In this document: positions 44,777 to 55,761 of the stretch, piece after piece | How the letters are laid out: the number at the start of each line of letters is the position of its first letter | Position numbering within the stretch: the first letter of the stretch is position 1 | Translations under genes and position numbers: made by a program | From: Gracilaria gracilis | Lineage: Eukaryota; Rhodophyta; Florideophyceae; Gracilariales; Gracilariaceae | Direction of reading: 5' to 3' | DNA: 64,000 bases | Assembly (NCBI GenBank): GCA_030374805.1 | Contig: JARGSG010000099.1 | Location: 62,001 to 126,000 of the forward strand | Notes under the pieces: model-generated | Seen by the model: only the letters and a program-made list of their open reading frames with translations | What the model was told of the DNA's origin: nothing | The model's database searches: none

Positions 44777-46897
44777 TTGAACCATATGTATACGGCAATA
44801 AAAAGCTTCAATGGGAACCACCCAATCATGGTCACAGCTCGAAGCACAGATTCAACACATCACGCCACCGCGTCTCAGATGACCTGCATAGAATCCATCC
44901 AACAACGAATTCAAGCCCACCTCCCCACTCACAATCCAGATACAGTCCTGCCACTTTCTCTAACGAATGACCGCGAGGAACACCAACTGATGGCCATAAA
45001 ACAAGCATTCAATTCCGACGTCCTGCTTCCCCCAAAAGAACGCGGAGATTTCGCATACATAAACCCGAAACAAGTCGACCTCCCAGAAGCGCCGGCACCG
45101 GAAGCTCCACAACGATGGGAGCAGCACCTTCCCAGTCCGTCTCGAAAACTCTTCAGGGTCTCTCCAGTCACGTCATTCGTGCTCCCTCTGAAGAAGGCAT
45201 CCATCAAAATACCGTCATCATCAGCACGCCTGTGCTGCGTGAAAGGGGGGTATAAGCATCTTCTCCGAAGTCTAGACCAATCCGGACTTCTATCCTGGTC
45301 CCATATTTTATCGGAGAGTCCTGAAGAGAAACGTCTCTCAGACTATCTCACGATGACTCTCTTTGCCGTAACCGAAACCCAAGACACGCAGCGCGTCATC
45401 AGCTGGCCTGTTCACCAAAATATCCGCATGCCTGACCCCCCCTACACGCCTCTTCCAACCCCCGACCTTTTCAAGAATGTCACTCAAACCTCCGCTCCGC
45501 TCTCCTCCATCTTCCTGGACATAGCGAACATGTTTCACAACATTCGCCTCCCAGAGTGGCTTTCGCGTCTTTTCACACTGCCGCCCGTTCAATATGGAAA
45601 CCTACCGGGCCACGTCCAGAGAAAAATCCAGAACACTCTACCCCACCGACCAAAGCAAAAAGACCTGGTTCGCCCGATGCAACGCACACTACCAATGGGT
45701 TTCAAATGGGCCGTCCACATATCTCACCACCTCGTCTCTTCCGCCATTCGTGAAGCATATAAATCTCTCCATCTCCGACTTCCAATCTCTACAACGATTC
45801 CCCACTCGCTTCCCGTCCTCACTCCGTCAAGCCTGCCTCATGTACTAACAAAGGGCTACGTACTCCTCCTTCACATAATCGATGATGTTAACGTTATCTT
45901 CGCGGGATGGGAAGCACAGTTGATAGACATGCTTCACGAAGAAATTCTGAGATCTATGGCCAATCGCCAGCTACCCATCAAATGGTCCAAATCCTCAGTC
46001 ATAGGAAAACCAGAGCGCACAAAGATCACCTTCATAGGCTGGAAGTGGAACCTTAAAGCCGGCCGCATTACCGCATCCCCAGCCAAGCCGCACCTAGTGT
46101 CTCAAGGTTTGAAACACACTGCAAGCGCTTTGGAAAATGCCGAACAACTGCCTCTCAATCTCAATGCAGTGAGATGCATCCAGAGCGTCGTTGGAAAGGC
46201 GACGTGGCTCACCCTTGGAAACAGGCCACTGCTATCGCTGCTTTTCGACACTTTTCGCCTTCTCTCCCAGCGCTACGGCGCTAACTACTTGCTGTCGCGC
46301 ACGGAAAACGAGCTCAAGCTTCTCGCAAAATTTACTTCACCTCTCCCGCTTCTCGCTTCGCACGCCATGGACCTCAACCGTCATCGCTTTTGACGCCTCA
46401 AAAAAGAATGGCGCTGTGGTCTACACCTCCGTGCCGACGTCGCGCCTGGAGGAACTTTGGGCATGAGGAACACTTCCCGCGTCGAGCCAGTGTAGGGGGA
46501 AAGTCAAACTGAGCACGATGAAGACAGCAACAAGAAATCAACCAGCCATGGAGGCTTGAGAAACTGCGCGCTCGAGGCCTTCGTTCCGAGTTGCACCTGG
46601 TAGACCGCTTTCTCCCATGCACGGGAGGGCGACAAACATATAAATATATTAGAGGGAGAAACAGCAGTACTGGCAATCCGTTGGGCTATTTCACGCCAAA
46701 TTACGAAAACAAGATTGGTATTGCTCTCCGACTCCGCCGTCGTCATTGGGGCTCTTTACAAAGGGCGATCGTCGAGCATGCCTCTGAATCGCGTCGCCAG
46801 GATATTCGGTGCGGCATGCCTAGCAGCGTACATTCTCGCCATAGTGGCATATATCTACACATTCCAAAACCCAGCCGACAAGCCTACCCGAAACTAG
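44777..46897 (+). pseudogene. DIRS-like reverse transcriptase and RNase H
   Basis: The frame from 44777 (first ATG 44786) carries RT motifs: FVLPLKKASIK, SSIFLDIANMFHNIRL (first catalytic Asp), TLPMGFKWAVHISHH, LLHIIDDVNVIFAGW (the xxDD box) and TFIGWKWN. After TGA 46391-46393 an RNase H starts in another frame with TVIAFDASKKNGAVVY. It returns to the first frame with HINILEGETAVLAIRW, LLSDSAVVIGALYKGRSSS and a terminal NPADKPTRN (stop 46895-46897). The RT/RNase H type with a downstream tyrosine recombinase and no integrase is characteristic of DIRS/Ngaro-type elements. Confidence 0.78.
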
Positions 46898-46899
46898 CA

Positions 46900-48021
46900 G
46901 TATCCCAAAGCGGTTCACAGTCCTATGGAACAAAACTCTCTCCTGGCGCCGCTTTGCTCGGCCGCCTTCTCGACCGGCAACCCTACGTAATCGCGAGGGG
47001 CAGTCGATGCATCTCCACCGCAGCGCGTACAATCAAAAATGCAGTAGTGGCAATCACCCCCCCACTTAAAGTCCCGATGCCCACCAATGATTTCTTTGCC
47101 GAACACCACCTCATCGCCCTTACTCTCAAGCCGCAAACAATCACAAGGTACTGTAAAGCACTTGACAACTTTACCGCAAAACACGGCAGCTGCTTCGCCT
47201 ATCTCCACACTCTGGACTCATCCTTAGAGAAGCACATTACATCCTTACATTTAAAAGACCCAAGGGCTGCTCGCAAACAGGAGATATCGAAACTTCTGTG
47301 CATGCCGTACATTGCAGATGCACCAACCAAGTTAGGCCTCCCTCTGGCGCAGCAGAGTTTAAAGAGATGGAACAAGTGGCATAAACCGAATCCATCAACA
47401 CCGTTAACAAAAGACATTGCTTATGCCGTCAACATGCAACTATTCAATGAGAAACATTGTGAAGCCGCCTTATGTCCGATCATCTCTTTGGCAGGGTATC
47501 TTCGAAACAGTGAGGCTCTTTTTATGTCATTGGAAAACATCGCTTTTACAGGAGACCTAAGAGTGGCTGCTTACAGACCGAACACCGCTGGTATCTCAAT
47601 CGTTGACAACGAAACCAGATCTCTTCAGTTTGTTTGTATGAAAGACACCGTTTGCATTTCAATTCTCAGTTGTTACCTCCAAAAATTGCCGACTGGAAAA
47701 CAAAATGTCTTTTGCATATTCTACGCAACGTACGCATTGCAGATGAATCAGGCTATACAAAAGTTAAATTTTTCTCATCTTAAATTTACTACAAATTTTG
47801 CACGTATTGGAGGGGCTTTTCGTGAGTTTATGGAAGGAAAACCTGCAAACGACATTGCGATAATGGGTAGATGAAAATTTTCGAGTTTGTTGCGTCAATA
47901 TCTCACCATCGGAAGGGCATGGCTGGTGAAAATAAACATTGGGAAAGAAGATGCAGAACGCATCAAGCAGCTACGCACCAAATTGGTGGCGATTGCTTCC
48001 TGCTACCGCAGTCGTGTTTAG
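46900..48021 (+). pseudogene. DIRS-like tyrosine recombinase
   Basis: An SAM-like N-terminal part (LTLKPQTITRYCKALDNF, KQEISKLLCMPYIADAPTKL) leads to the catalytic part: LCPIISLAGYLRNSEALFMS (first Arg), then HLKFTTNFARIGGAFREFME and IAIMGR. A TGA at 47872-47874 stands where Trp is expected, and after it the same frame gives KFSSLLRQYLTIGRAWLV with the nucleophilic Tyr. The frame closes at 48019-48021. Only the one nonsense codon prevents a complete recombinase. Confidence 0.75.
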
Positions 48022-48541
48022 GCAAACACATTCTTAGGGTTGGGCTAGATTGGCGCTAGGCAGCGCCAGGAGGCAGCATTGATATGCTTTTTGCTGCTGA
48101 AACAGCTACAGCAATGCAAGAAAGCTCACCTTGCCAAAGCTTGAACCGATTAAAATAAAATCTCTGGTTATTGAGGGCAAATATAAATATTTGCCCTCAG
48201 AAAGCCCACACTTTTTGTGGTAGCCATGCGATAATAAACTGTGGCTTGTCCCTGGTGACAAGTCGATCCCCCCGCTACACGGCATACGAAGGTATATACC
48301 AATGTGATTCCACGAAGGATGTCATCCCATTCCATCCCTCTTGTCACACTCGAGAGATTTGTAGATTCAAAAGTCTACATGATGTAGAGTTAGACTTTTG
48401 AACAGTGATCCGGTATCAAAGTCCGTCTTTGCCTTTCCACTACGGCAAAATATAAGATGGAATGCCCAATATTGCCTGTTAAATAGCGGGTCGCGTGCAG
48501 AAGGCGAAACCGTTCGATTCCTTTCTTCATCAAAACGTACC
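48022..48541. other. Element end and upstream region of the DUF4470 gene
   Basis: It contains a perfect palindrome at 48173-48198 (GAGGGCAAATATA and its complement) and the right 33-bp repeat 48203-48235. The rest is presumed promoter and 5' leader of the gene starting at 48542. Confidence 0.5.
48203..48235 (-). repeat. 33-bp inverted repeat, right copy
   Basis: AGCCCACACTTTTTGTGG..GCGATAAT, inverted relative to 40805-40837 with four mismatches. Confidence 0.7.
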
Positions 48542-51500
48542 ATGACGACCACCGCTAAGGATCTTTTTGCCCTGGGTGATTACCTAGCTGCCGAACAAGC
48601 CTTTCTTGACGCAGCCAAGGATGCAAAAAGTTCTGCAGACCGCTCGCTACAGCTATCCAACGCCTCACAATGTGTTCTCAAACTCTTTCTACATGAACGT
48701 GCTGTACAACATGCTCGAGAAGCGATCTTATTAGATCCACGAAACGCAAAGGCCCACTACCGTCTTGCGGTTGCGTATGCGGCTATGCCGTTGCCACAAA
48801 ACGCTATCGATGCCGCTCGAAGATGTTGCGATATCGCCATGGCCAATGCTCGTGCTTTTGCGCTCATAAGATCTATTAGCCCGGACAAGCACGTTCCCGA
48901 AGTAGTCGGATTTGAAGTTGTTTCACGCCATGATCACCCAGTTAGTGCTCGTGCTGCTGATTTGCTTCGTCACGTATTGGGTTCACAAGTTGTCTTGGTT
49001 ACCAATGCAATAGACATTGTTTTTGGCTGCGGAGGCGTCGCTGTTTTGGTCCCCAATTGCCAAATACCAGTTCTATCTATCCTGCCGACACACATTGTTG
49101 GGCTTGATGATTCGGCCACGATTCACGCGTTCTCCAGACCTCATGCGCTATATCTAAGGCTAAGTAGTCTTTCTGCATGGTGCATGCGTTTTGAAGGCGC
49201 ATCGGATGCCATGATATGCACAGAAAGTGACCTCGCATTGATTGACTGCTCAATTTATGACCACGATGAGCACGGTATTCTTGTTGTAGAAGATACTGGT
49301 ACAGCTCTGACAGCCTTCTGTACGTTAAAAAACTGCACTGCTGGGATTGAAGTACGAGAGGGGGCGTCCGCTAAAGTTGTCCGCTCCGAGATTGTTAACA
49401 TGTCTCAAAAAGGTATCATAGCTTATGGTGGAGCTCGCTCGGTTGCACTCGAGGAGGTTTTGATAGAAAATGTGGGGATAGAAGGCGTGCAATGTCTTGG
49501 TCCGCGCGCTCCTGCGGTATTTTACACACCTGATATGGGTTCATTGCGCCGAGGGCCCGATGTCAATCCAATCGCCTCTGCAGTGGCAGAGGCGGCGGCG
49601 ACTTCAGCCCGTGAAAACGTTAACAGTGCTCAACTTGTTGTCACCATGCGCAATTGCTGCCTGCGACGTTGTGGCAACGACCGCTCTCAAATTATTAGCT
49701 CCGGAATGACGATAGACCAAGGTGCAAGCGCACTGATACAAGGTTGTCTCTTCACGCGCTGTGGAATGGCAAGCGTCTTCATCAAGGGCGGGTGCAATGT
49801 CTCCATGCAACACTGCCGCATCGATCACGGAAATTCTGGCGATGCTGGTGTGCGGGTTGATGTCAACTACGACGGCAAAGTCAACATCGAACATTCCGTA
49901 TTCGTTGGCAAACCCGCTCAGGCGATCATCGATGGATTCCGAAGTCTTCCACCTCAGCAGAGGGCGTTAGGCGGAGCGAGAAGTGCCCCCATACAAAAAC
50001 GCATGATCAAGGCCGTGTCACGCGCGCGCAACGCACCGAGCATTGAGAGTTTGCGAAACGAGCTGGAGCTTTCAGGAAGGTCTTCAGAACATGCTACAAG
50101 CAGCAACAAGACTGAATTACCAAATCTTCTCATCTCGGGTGGTGCGGGGGCACTATATCGGCAACTTGGCAGTCAATATACGGCGACAGAGTATCCTATT
50201 GGCAACACATATGGGAAAGACGTGCTGCGCTTCGCGGAATCAAAGCGAATTGGGAAACGCGAGGCTCTGGTGGTTCTTGGTGCTTGCGGTGATATACGGA
50301 ACTTGGTCGAAACAATATGTGCCTTGGAGGAAAAGCAACTTCAGAAAGTGAGATTTTTGCTCAACGACATCTCGATTTGGATTTTGGCCCGAAACATCAC
50401 CTTGCTCCAGCTTGCGTGCGTCTCATGGCCCAATCGCCGTGAAGGTAAGGTTAAGCAGGGCAGAGGCCAGACCAAGGGCAAGAGGCCCAACCATCACCAC
50501 AAACGTGCGGCCCGTATATGGTTGCATGCATGGGGGAGCATCGCTCTTACGCCGGGTGATCGCTCTGCGTTGGACAAAGTGCTCACAAATCTCACAGCAG
50601 GAAAGTTGCCAGAATGGCTTTCCCTGCCAAGTACCGATGTTCGCAACGCACTGGTCTCTTGTTGGTCGGAATGGGCCTCGTGCAAGCGCACTCTAAGGGA
50701 AGTTCGCAACGAGCGTGATGCGCTTGCGACTCTGACCACTGCTGGCAGGAATGTAGCCATGATGAAAGCAGCACTGGCCGCGGGCTTAAGGGAAACGGAG
50801 GCATGCGAGCTGTTGAGAAACGCAGAGTTGCTCAAAGGTGGGGGAGAGAAAGTTAACCCAACCCTCCTAACATCCGGCTTGCACTACAATATGTACGAGT
50901 CTTCAATATTCCGCGCAATCGATATGCGCACTTTCGTTCAAGGCGATGTCAACAAACTCCATGCGGCTGCGTGTGATGTGATGAACGCGAAGGGATCTAT
51001 CGTTGCACGTGCATTACTTTCAGGTGTAGTGAACATCGAAATACAACCTGGAGATCTAACACATGTGTTGCGGTCCCAGCGCGATGTGGACGCAGTAGAG
51101 CTGTCAAATGCACTCGACTACATCTCAAAACCGGCGTGTTTGATCTCCGCTGCCAGCTGCCTGTCCCGTCCTGGTGGCGTATTGTCGCTGCACACGATGA
51201 TGGCACAAATAGTTGAACGAAATGTACAAAGTCTTCGCGTCGACTGGAAGGAGTATTTCTTGCATGGAGCAAACTCGGAGGACCTCACAGAAGTGCTTGG
51301 TCTCCGCTCCATACAGATCGGTAGCGAAACAGCTGACTTGAATGGCGATGGAATTAATGCTCGATCTCGTTGGGTTTACCAAGCAAAAAGTTACGATTTG
51401 TCTCAAACTGGAAATCACGACAAGCTGCGTACGTCGATGATGAATGCAGCTAAGGCTTGGTGTCGTGGACCGTCTCCGGCTCGACAAAGTGGATTTATCC

Positions 51501-52063
51501 GTTCTCAAATTGCTGCATGGCCATCTGCAATTGCAGCATTACATGTCGTTTCAACCTCGATGAGTTCGGCAGAATCCCAGGTGACCGAGCTGGTGACGGA
51601 AATGTGTAATGCGTCACCCGCAATACGTCCATTTGAATTAGAACTTAATGCCCACGCGGCCATAATGACTGGGAAGGAATCGGACTTAGTCCTGGCTACA
51701 CTTCGGCTTGATGGTTTGCTAAATCGCCCTACAATTGGTATGCAGGTGCATCTGATATTGCAACTAGGATTGAATCTAGGTGAAGACAATGAGGAAACTA
51801 TTTGGTTGTTTGATGTGTTCCAGAGCTCAGCATCTCACGGCGTTTGTGAAGTGATCGTGAAAAAGGATGACGTTTTGCGTATGAGCTCTCTGAGTGCACG
51901 TCTTTGCGTGGTGGAATCTAACAAGGGAGTCCTGAAAGGTGAAACCCAGACGGCTACTTGTCTTGTTCGAGGAGGAACTTTGAAGACTCGTGAGCTGAGT
52001 GATTCAGAGATTACAGCGATGCGTAAGGTTCTATTTCCTGATCCCAAGTTCTTTCCGTCCTAG
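48542..52063 (+). CDS. TPR / right-handed beta-helix / DUF4470 protein
   Basis: An uninterrupted frame of 1,173 codons from ATG 48542 (context CGTACCATGA). An in-frame ATG at 48398 would add 48 residues of poor quality, so I prefer the later start. Residues about 1-115 are TPR-like (LFALGDYLAAEQAFLDAAKD, HAREAILLDPRNAKAHYRLA). Residues about 200-475 are repeating short strands of a right-handed beta-helix (CTLKNCTAGIEVREGASAKV, GCNVSMQHCRIDHGNSGDAG). Residues about 555-625 match DUF4470: EALVVLGACGDIRNLVETIC and VRFLLNDISIWILARNITLL. The C-terminal half carries LLTSGLHYNMYESSIF. DUF4470 occurs in eukaryotic proteins often linked to MYND fingers or dynein-assembly roles, but the function here is unknown. 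No intron is needed. The C-terminal tail is duplicated at 55762-56172. Confidence 0.8.
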   Translation: MTTTAKDLFALGDYLAAEQAFLDAAKDAKSSADRSLQLSNASQCVLKLFLHERAVQHAREAILLDPRNAKAHYRLAVAYAAMPLPQNAIDAARRCCDIAMANARAFALIRSISPDKHVPEVVGFEVVSRHDHPVSARAADLLRHVLGSQVVLVTNAIDIVFGCGGVAVLVPNCQIPVLSILPTHIVGLDDSATIHAFSRPHALYLRLSSLSAWCMRFEGASDAMICTESDLALIDCSIYDHDEHGILVVEDTGTALTAFCTLKNCTAGIEVREGASAKVVRSEIVNMSQKGIIAYGGARSVALEEVLIENVGIEGVQCLGPRAPAVFYTPDMGSLRRGPDVNPIASAVAEAAATSARENVNSAQLVVTMRNCCLRRCGNDRSQIISSGMTIDQGASALIQGCLFTRCGMASVFIKGGCNVSMQHCRIDHGNSGDAGVRVDVNYDGKVNIEHSVFVGKPAQAIIDGFRSLPPQQRALGGARSAPIQKRMIKAVSRARNAPSIESLRNELELSGRSSEHATSSNKTELPNLLISGGAGALYRQLGSQYTATEYPIGNTYGKDVLRFAESKRIGKREALVVLGACGDIRNLVETICALEEKQLQKVRFLLNDISIWILARNITLLQLACVSWPNRREGKVKQGRGQTKGKRPNHHHKRAARIWLHAWGSIALTPGDRSALDKVLTNLTAGKLPEWLSLPSTDVRNALVSCWSEWASCKRTLREVRNERDALATLTTAGRNVAMMKAALAAGLRETEACELLRNAELLKGGGEKVNPTLLTSGLHYNMYESSIFRAIDMRTFVQGDVNKLHAAACDVMNAKGSIVARALLSGVVNIEIQPGDLTHVLRSQRDVDAVELSNALDYISKPACLISAASCLSRPGGVLSLHTMMAQIVERNVQSLRVDWKEYFLHGANSEDLTEVLGLRSIQIGSETADLNGDGINARSRWVYQAKSYDLSQTGNHDKLRTSMMNAAKAWCRGPSPARQSGFIRSQIAAWPSAIAALHVVSTSMSSAESQVTELVTEMCNASPAIRPFELELNAHAAIMTGKESDLVLATLRLDGLLNRPTIGMQVHLILQLGLNLGEDNEETIWLFDVFQSSASHGVCEVIVKKDDVLRMSSLSARLCVVESNKGVLKGETQTATCLVRGGTLKTRELSDSEITAMRKVLFPDPKFFPS

Positions 52064-52289
52064 TACATTACAAGCTACTACTCTCGAGATGAAGCACGAA
52101 TTGTCGAGTTGACCATTCTGAACGTTAAGAAAGTGGCTCTACTAAAAAGGAGATCAATTGTCAGAAGCAAGGAATGAACGAACGAGTTCTGTTTCAAATC
52201 TAAAACGTTTGAGATATTCAATCATGAGATCTCAGAATAGTCAGGCAGACCGGTCACAGTTTGATGCAGATTAGTATCCTTCCAGGTTC

Positions 52290-53700
52290 GAACGGAGTCT
52301 TTTTCTAAGATAAAACTATTGCTTCTCCCCCATTTCAGTAATCATGTCTACAAGAACGTATACAAGACCAACAGGATCTTTAGGGTCCACTGCCGAAGCA
52401 ACGTCGTTTGACTTTGCGTTTTCGAAACCCTGCAACGCTAAAATTGAGTCTTACTTTCAGGAGTAATCAATTGAAGAACGCAACGATCGAGTTTCGGGCA
52501 GGGATGCGAATTCTTTCCATTGATTGCAACATGATTCCATGCTAATGTTTTCTTGTTCTTCAGTGGAAGAGAATTCGCCTCTAAGGCCTAGAATTTCCAA
52601 GAGAGTAAGGTCGGTCTTGGAACATTACAACTCGAAAAAGACATAAGATCCATCATCAGCCTTGATGGTGTTATATATATACGTCAGTATCAAAGCACAA
52701 GAAAGCGCTCACCATCAAACAGATCTCGCAGAAACTCATGTAATGGTTCACAACATTCATGCAAATCAGCCAATCCATCCTCTGTACCCGTTTCAAACCC
52801 ATTACATTTTCCTATCGTTCTCCGGAATTTGTGGCCTTCACGTTCATTGTTCGATGTATTAGCGATTCAGAGGATTCATGTGGCACCCCCAGCGTGTTCC
52901 GACTCCTCAATATGTTTCATCGATTCAAAATGTAACTTACCGAGTGGTACATATAGTCCAACCGCACAAAATCGTCCTCCACTAGAGTTTCGGGTAATAA
53001 TTCATCAACATCTATTCATGTATATTGGTTTCTCAGCCATCTCGAGAGCAAAAACCGTCACTTGCGATTTTACTATTACCTCCGTATGAGCACTCGCTTT
53101 CAAATACACTTTTCCTTTCGTTGTTTCCACAGTGGATATAGACGATACAGGTTCGAAAACTGTTCTAATGCTTCCATCAAAACGTATCTCAAACTTCTTA
53201 GTGCACTTGTAGCTTTCGCTTTAGTTTCTGCGTGCCATCCCGGGACCAGCCAGGGACGCAACCATCCCTCTCTGAAAGATTGTTTGTCTATTCTCCTCAA
53301 AGTTGGGAGTGTAAGAGTGCTCACAAGGTTTCACACCAGGTCAGACGGCTGTTTCAATAGTTGGCATACAGTACTCTGCCACACACATGTGTAAAGCTAG
53401 TCTCAGAGAGCGGGGTGCGTTGGGTCTCAATTGGAGATATGACCTCAAAAATGGCAGCGTGTGGGGTGGGAACTGGGCAACTTTCGGCTATTGTTTTGAA
53501 GCCTAACATTCTTCGTCTTTTGGAAATTCCCATGGAATCTCTGGAGACATAAACTGCGATAAACAGAGTCGTCCACCTTTGCGATGCACGATGACCATAT
53601 CATTCGACTTGTAAACCAAGAGAGCCACGTATGCCCTTATTCACGATTTGGTGGGCAAACACGTTTCTAGCTACGATTTGTCTCCGTGGGTACAGTGACA
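52290..53700 (-). pseudogene. Unrecognised gene, minus strand, degenerate
   Basis: Several minus-strand segments in order read like one protein: YVALLVYKSNDMVIVHRKGG (about 53635-53575), AAIFEVISPIETQRTPLSE (about 53460), EIRFDGSIRTVFEPVSSIST, VYLKASAHTEVIVKSQVTVF (about 53110-53050), GRFCAVGLYVPLGKLHFESM, DGLADLHECCEPLHEFLRDL (about 52780-52720), TLLEILGLRGEFSS and GLVYVLVDMITEMGEK (about 52360). Stops and frame changes separate them. Some gaps look like short introns (for example GTGAGC..TACTGAC..AAG near 52710-52660), so an intron-bearing gene is an alternative to a pseudogene. The family is not recognised. Confidence 0.4.
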
Positions 53701-54111
53701 ACGACAAACAGCCAAATAGGTGATCAACCTGCGCCAAGACCAGGGAGAATGGTTGAGGGTAGCGAACGCTTGAAGACTGCGCAGAATTCAATACGAAAGA
53801 ACTTGGAAGCCAAACTTTGGGGGGTTGATCCACGTAAATGCTTAGAACGTAAAAGGCTTAGAATTCAGCAACAGCACCAAGACAAAAAGCAAGGCGAGGT
53901 AGATGTTCCAACAACGCTTACGACCGGGACAGGGTTTCGCGTTCACGCTTTACCCACAGGAACGAATGGATGAACGCTATCGCCATGACCTGTTTGAAAC
54001 AGAAATTCACACAACGCCCCCGCTCAAATGCAGTTTTGGATATTTATTCGGTCAGGGGAATGCGCAACATAGCCTCGACGACGAAGCTATCGAAGAGATT
54101 TCTATCATGAC

Positions 54112-55671
54112 ATGGATACACCTTCCCAGAGTCTAACCGAAGAAGGGATCAGATCGTCCCGTCGTAGGACGCAAGAACGATATTGCTATGTCATCCTGCT
54201 TCCGTCGCATGAACGAACCCATGCGATTGTGGAACTGCATCCGGACGCGTCCGTTCGGCTGCCAACTATACCGCCTTGTGACCACTTGTATCTCAGTAAT
54301 GGCGTAAGGGATCTGGAAGACTTGATTGAATCTTTCTTAGGCGTTAAAGTGAGATTTGTGCGGGAGTTGTGGGCGACATGGGATGAAGGGAAGTATAGGT
54401 TGTGGGAAGAGACATTTGAATCTATTGCTGTTTTACTAGTGGAATGGGCCGAAGCTCATAAGAGCGTGGAGTGTGAAAAAGCAACTAAATGGATGTCTGT
54501 GAAGGAATTGGGCGAAGCGAACTGGGTTGAGACAGAGAAGGAGCTTGGTTTAGACATGAGGAAGGTAGTACTGGATAATATGAAGGAGATCAACAGAGAG
54601 GTAATTGTGAGGATGCCGCCTTGGCGTCGTATGGGATGGTTTACGAGGATAATAAGATGGGTTAAGGAGGTGACCAACTGTGACACTGATGATCGAGAAC
54701 TTTACCGTAGTTGTGTGAAGATGAGAGATAGTCAACGTTCGGCGGTGTGGGCTTGTAACTTGGATTTGTCAAAATGTAAACATTGGACTGCCTGTGAAGA
54801 TGAAGACGAATTGATATATATAAAGGCCGGACTGCCGTTATTTGCGGAAGGCCGAAAAACAGCAATGATTGCAAGAGTTCTTGAGAATGTCAAGATCGTG
54901 CCAGAGATTATTGCGCTTAACGAGAAGGAGTGTGTTTTTATACAACGAAATGGAGGAAACATTGAACATCAAGACGACGAAGTGGATGTACGGTCACTGG
55001 TGGATGCTATTGTGATAATGCAAGTGCAGTCCATGAAGTATTTGGATGAATTGAAAGCGGCTGGGCTGGAGGTTCGAGATAGCAAATGGCTATCCTCTAA
55101 TATTCACCGACTGCTGTACCATGAGGGGCTGGAGAAAGCGGTACAAGGCAGCGAGAAGCACAGCGAAATACTTCGGGACATTCGAGGTCGAGAAAAGGAG
55201 GTGAAGGACATATGTCAAGAGATTTCGAGTTACGGTATCCCGAATACTTTAGTGCATGGCGACACTAACCCAACCAACGTTGGAAGTCGAGAAAGTCATG
55301 GAGGTCGTTTTTATCCCCTTTATGATTGGGAATTCTCGCATATCGGACATCCGTTCATCGACATAGGTGGTGTCAATTATCTCACTTTCTGCGTGGAGGA
55401 ACGCTGTCACGAAGAGATGACGCAGAGGCATTGGGAACCTTGGGCGTCAATGGTGAGCCAGGAGGACTTCTCAGCACTAGAGACATTGGTACCAATATTG
55501 GGCTCTGCTGCTGCTTTGGATATGTTTGAGAGGGAATTTGAGTTTCACGATGTGTTATGGAACGATGTTACAACCGCTCTAAGGGATTACGCAGATTTTT
55601 TTCAGAGTCGCTTGAACAACATCAAGGAGTTTAAGGCGTCGTCGAGAGCTATTGACGAACCCGCCGGATAG
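54112..55671 (+). CDS. Aminoglycoside phosphotransferase (APH)-type kinase domain protein
   Basis: An uninterrupted 519-codon frame from ATG 54112. The first ~170 residues (HERTHAIVELHPDASVRLPT, LGVKVRFVRELWATWDEGKY) form a separate domain I do not recognise. The C-terminal ~280 residues are an APH/choline-kinase-like fold: ALNEKECVFIQRNGGNI, then the catalytic loop NTLVHGDTNPTNVGS (HGDxxxxN, about residue 385) and the metal-binding LYDWEFSHIGHPFIDIG (DWE in place of DFG, about residue 404). The substrate cannot be inferred; the family phosphorylates small molecules or proteins. It lies in an otherwise ordinary host stretch on the same strand as its neighbours. Confidence 0.75.
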   Translation: MDTPSQSLTEEGIRSSRRRTQERYCYVILLPSHERTHAIVELHPDASVRLPTIPPCDHLYLSNGVRDLEDLIESFLGVKVRFVRELWATWDEGKYRLWEETFESIAVLLVEWAEAHKSVECEKATKWMSVKELGEANWVETEKELGLDMRKVVLDNMKEINREVIVRMPPWRRMGWFTRIIRWVKEVTNCDTDDRELYRSCVKMRDSQRSAVWACNLDLSKCKHWTACEDEDELIYIKAGLPLFAEGRKTAMIARVLENVKIVPEIIALNEKECVFIQRNGGNIEHQDDEVDVRSLVDAIVIMQVQSMKYLDELKAAGLEVRDSKWLSSNIHRLLYHEGLEKAVQGSEKHSEILRDIRGREKEVKDICQEISSYGIPNTLVHGDTNPTNVGSRESHGGRFYPLYDWEFSHIGHPFIDIGGVNYLTFCVEERCHEEMTQRHWEPWASMVSQEDFSALETLVPILGSAAALDMFEREFEFHDVLWNDVTTALRDYADFFQSRLNNIKEFKASSRAIDEPAG

Positions 55672-55761
55672 GATAAGGCCGGAGTCGTTGGCTCTGCAAC
55701 CCGCTTGCTCACTTCTTTGCTGTGTGAGTTAGATACGACATCGATATGCTTCCTTGTATTG

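Noticed and set aside
53686..54136. Two plus-strand frames before the APH gene
   Set aside because: No motif, overlapping frames, and the first overlaps minus-strand relic sequence.
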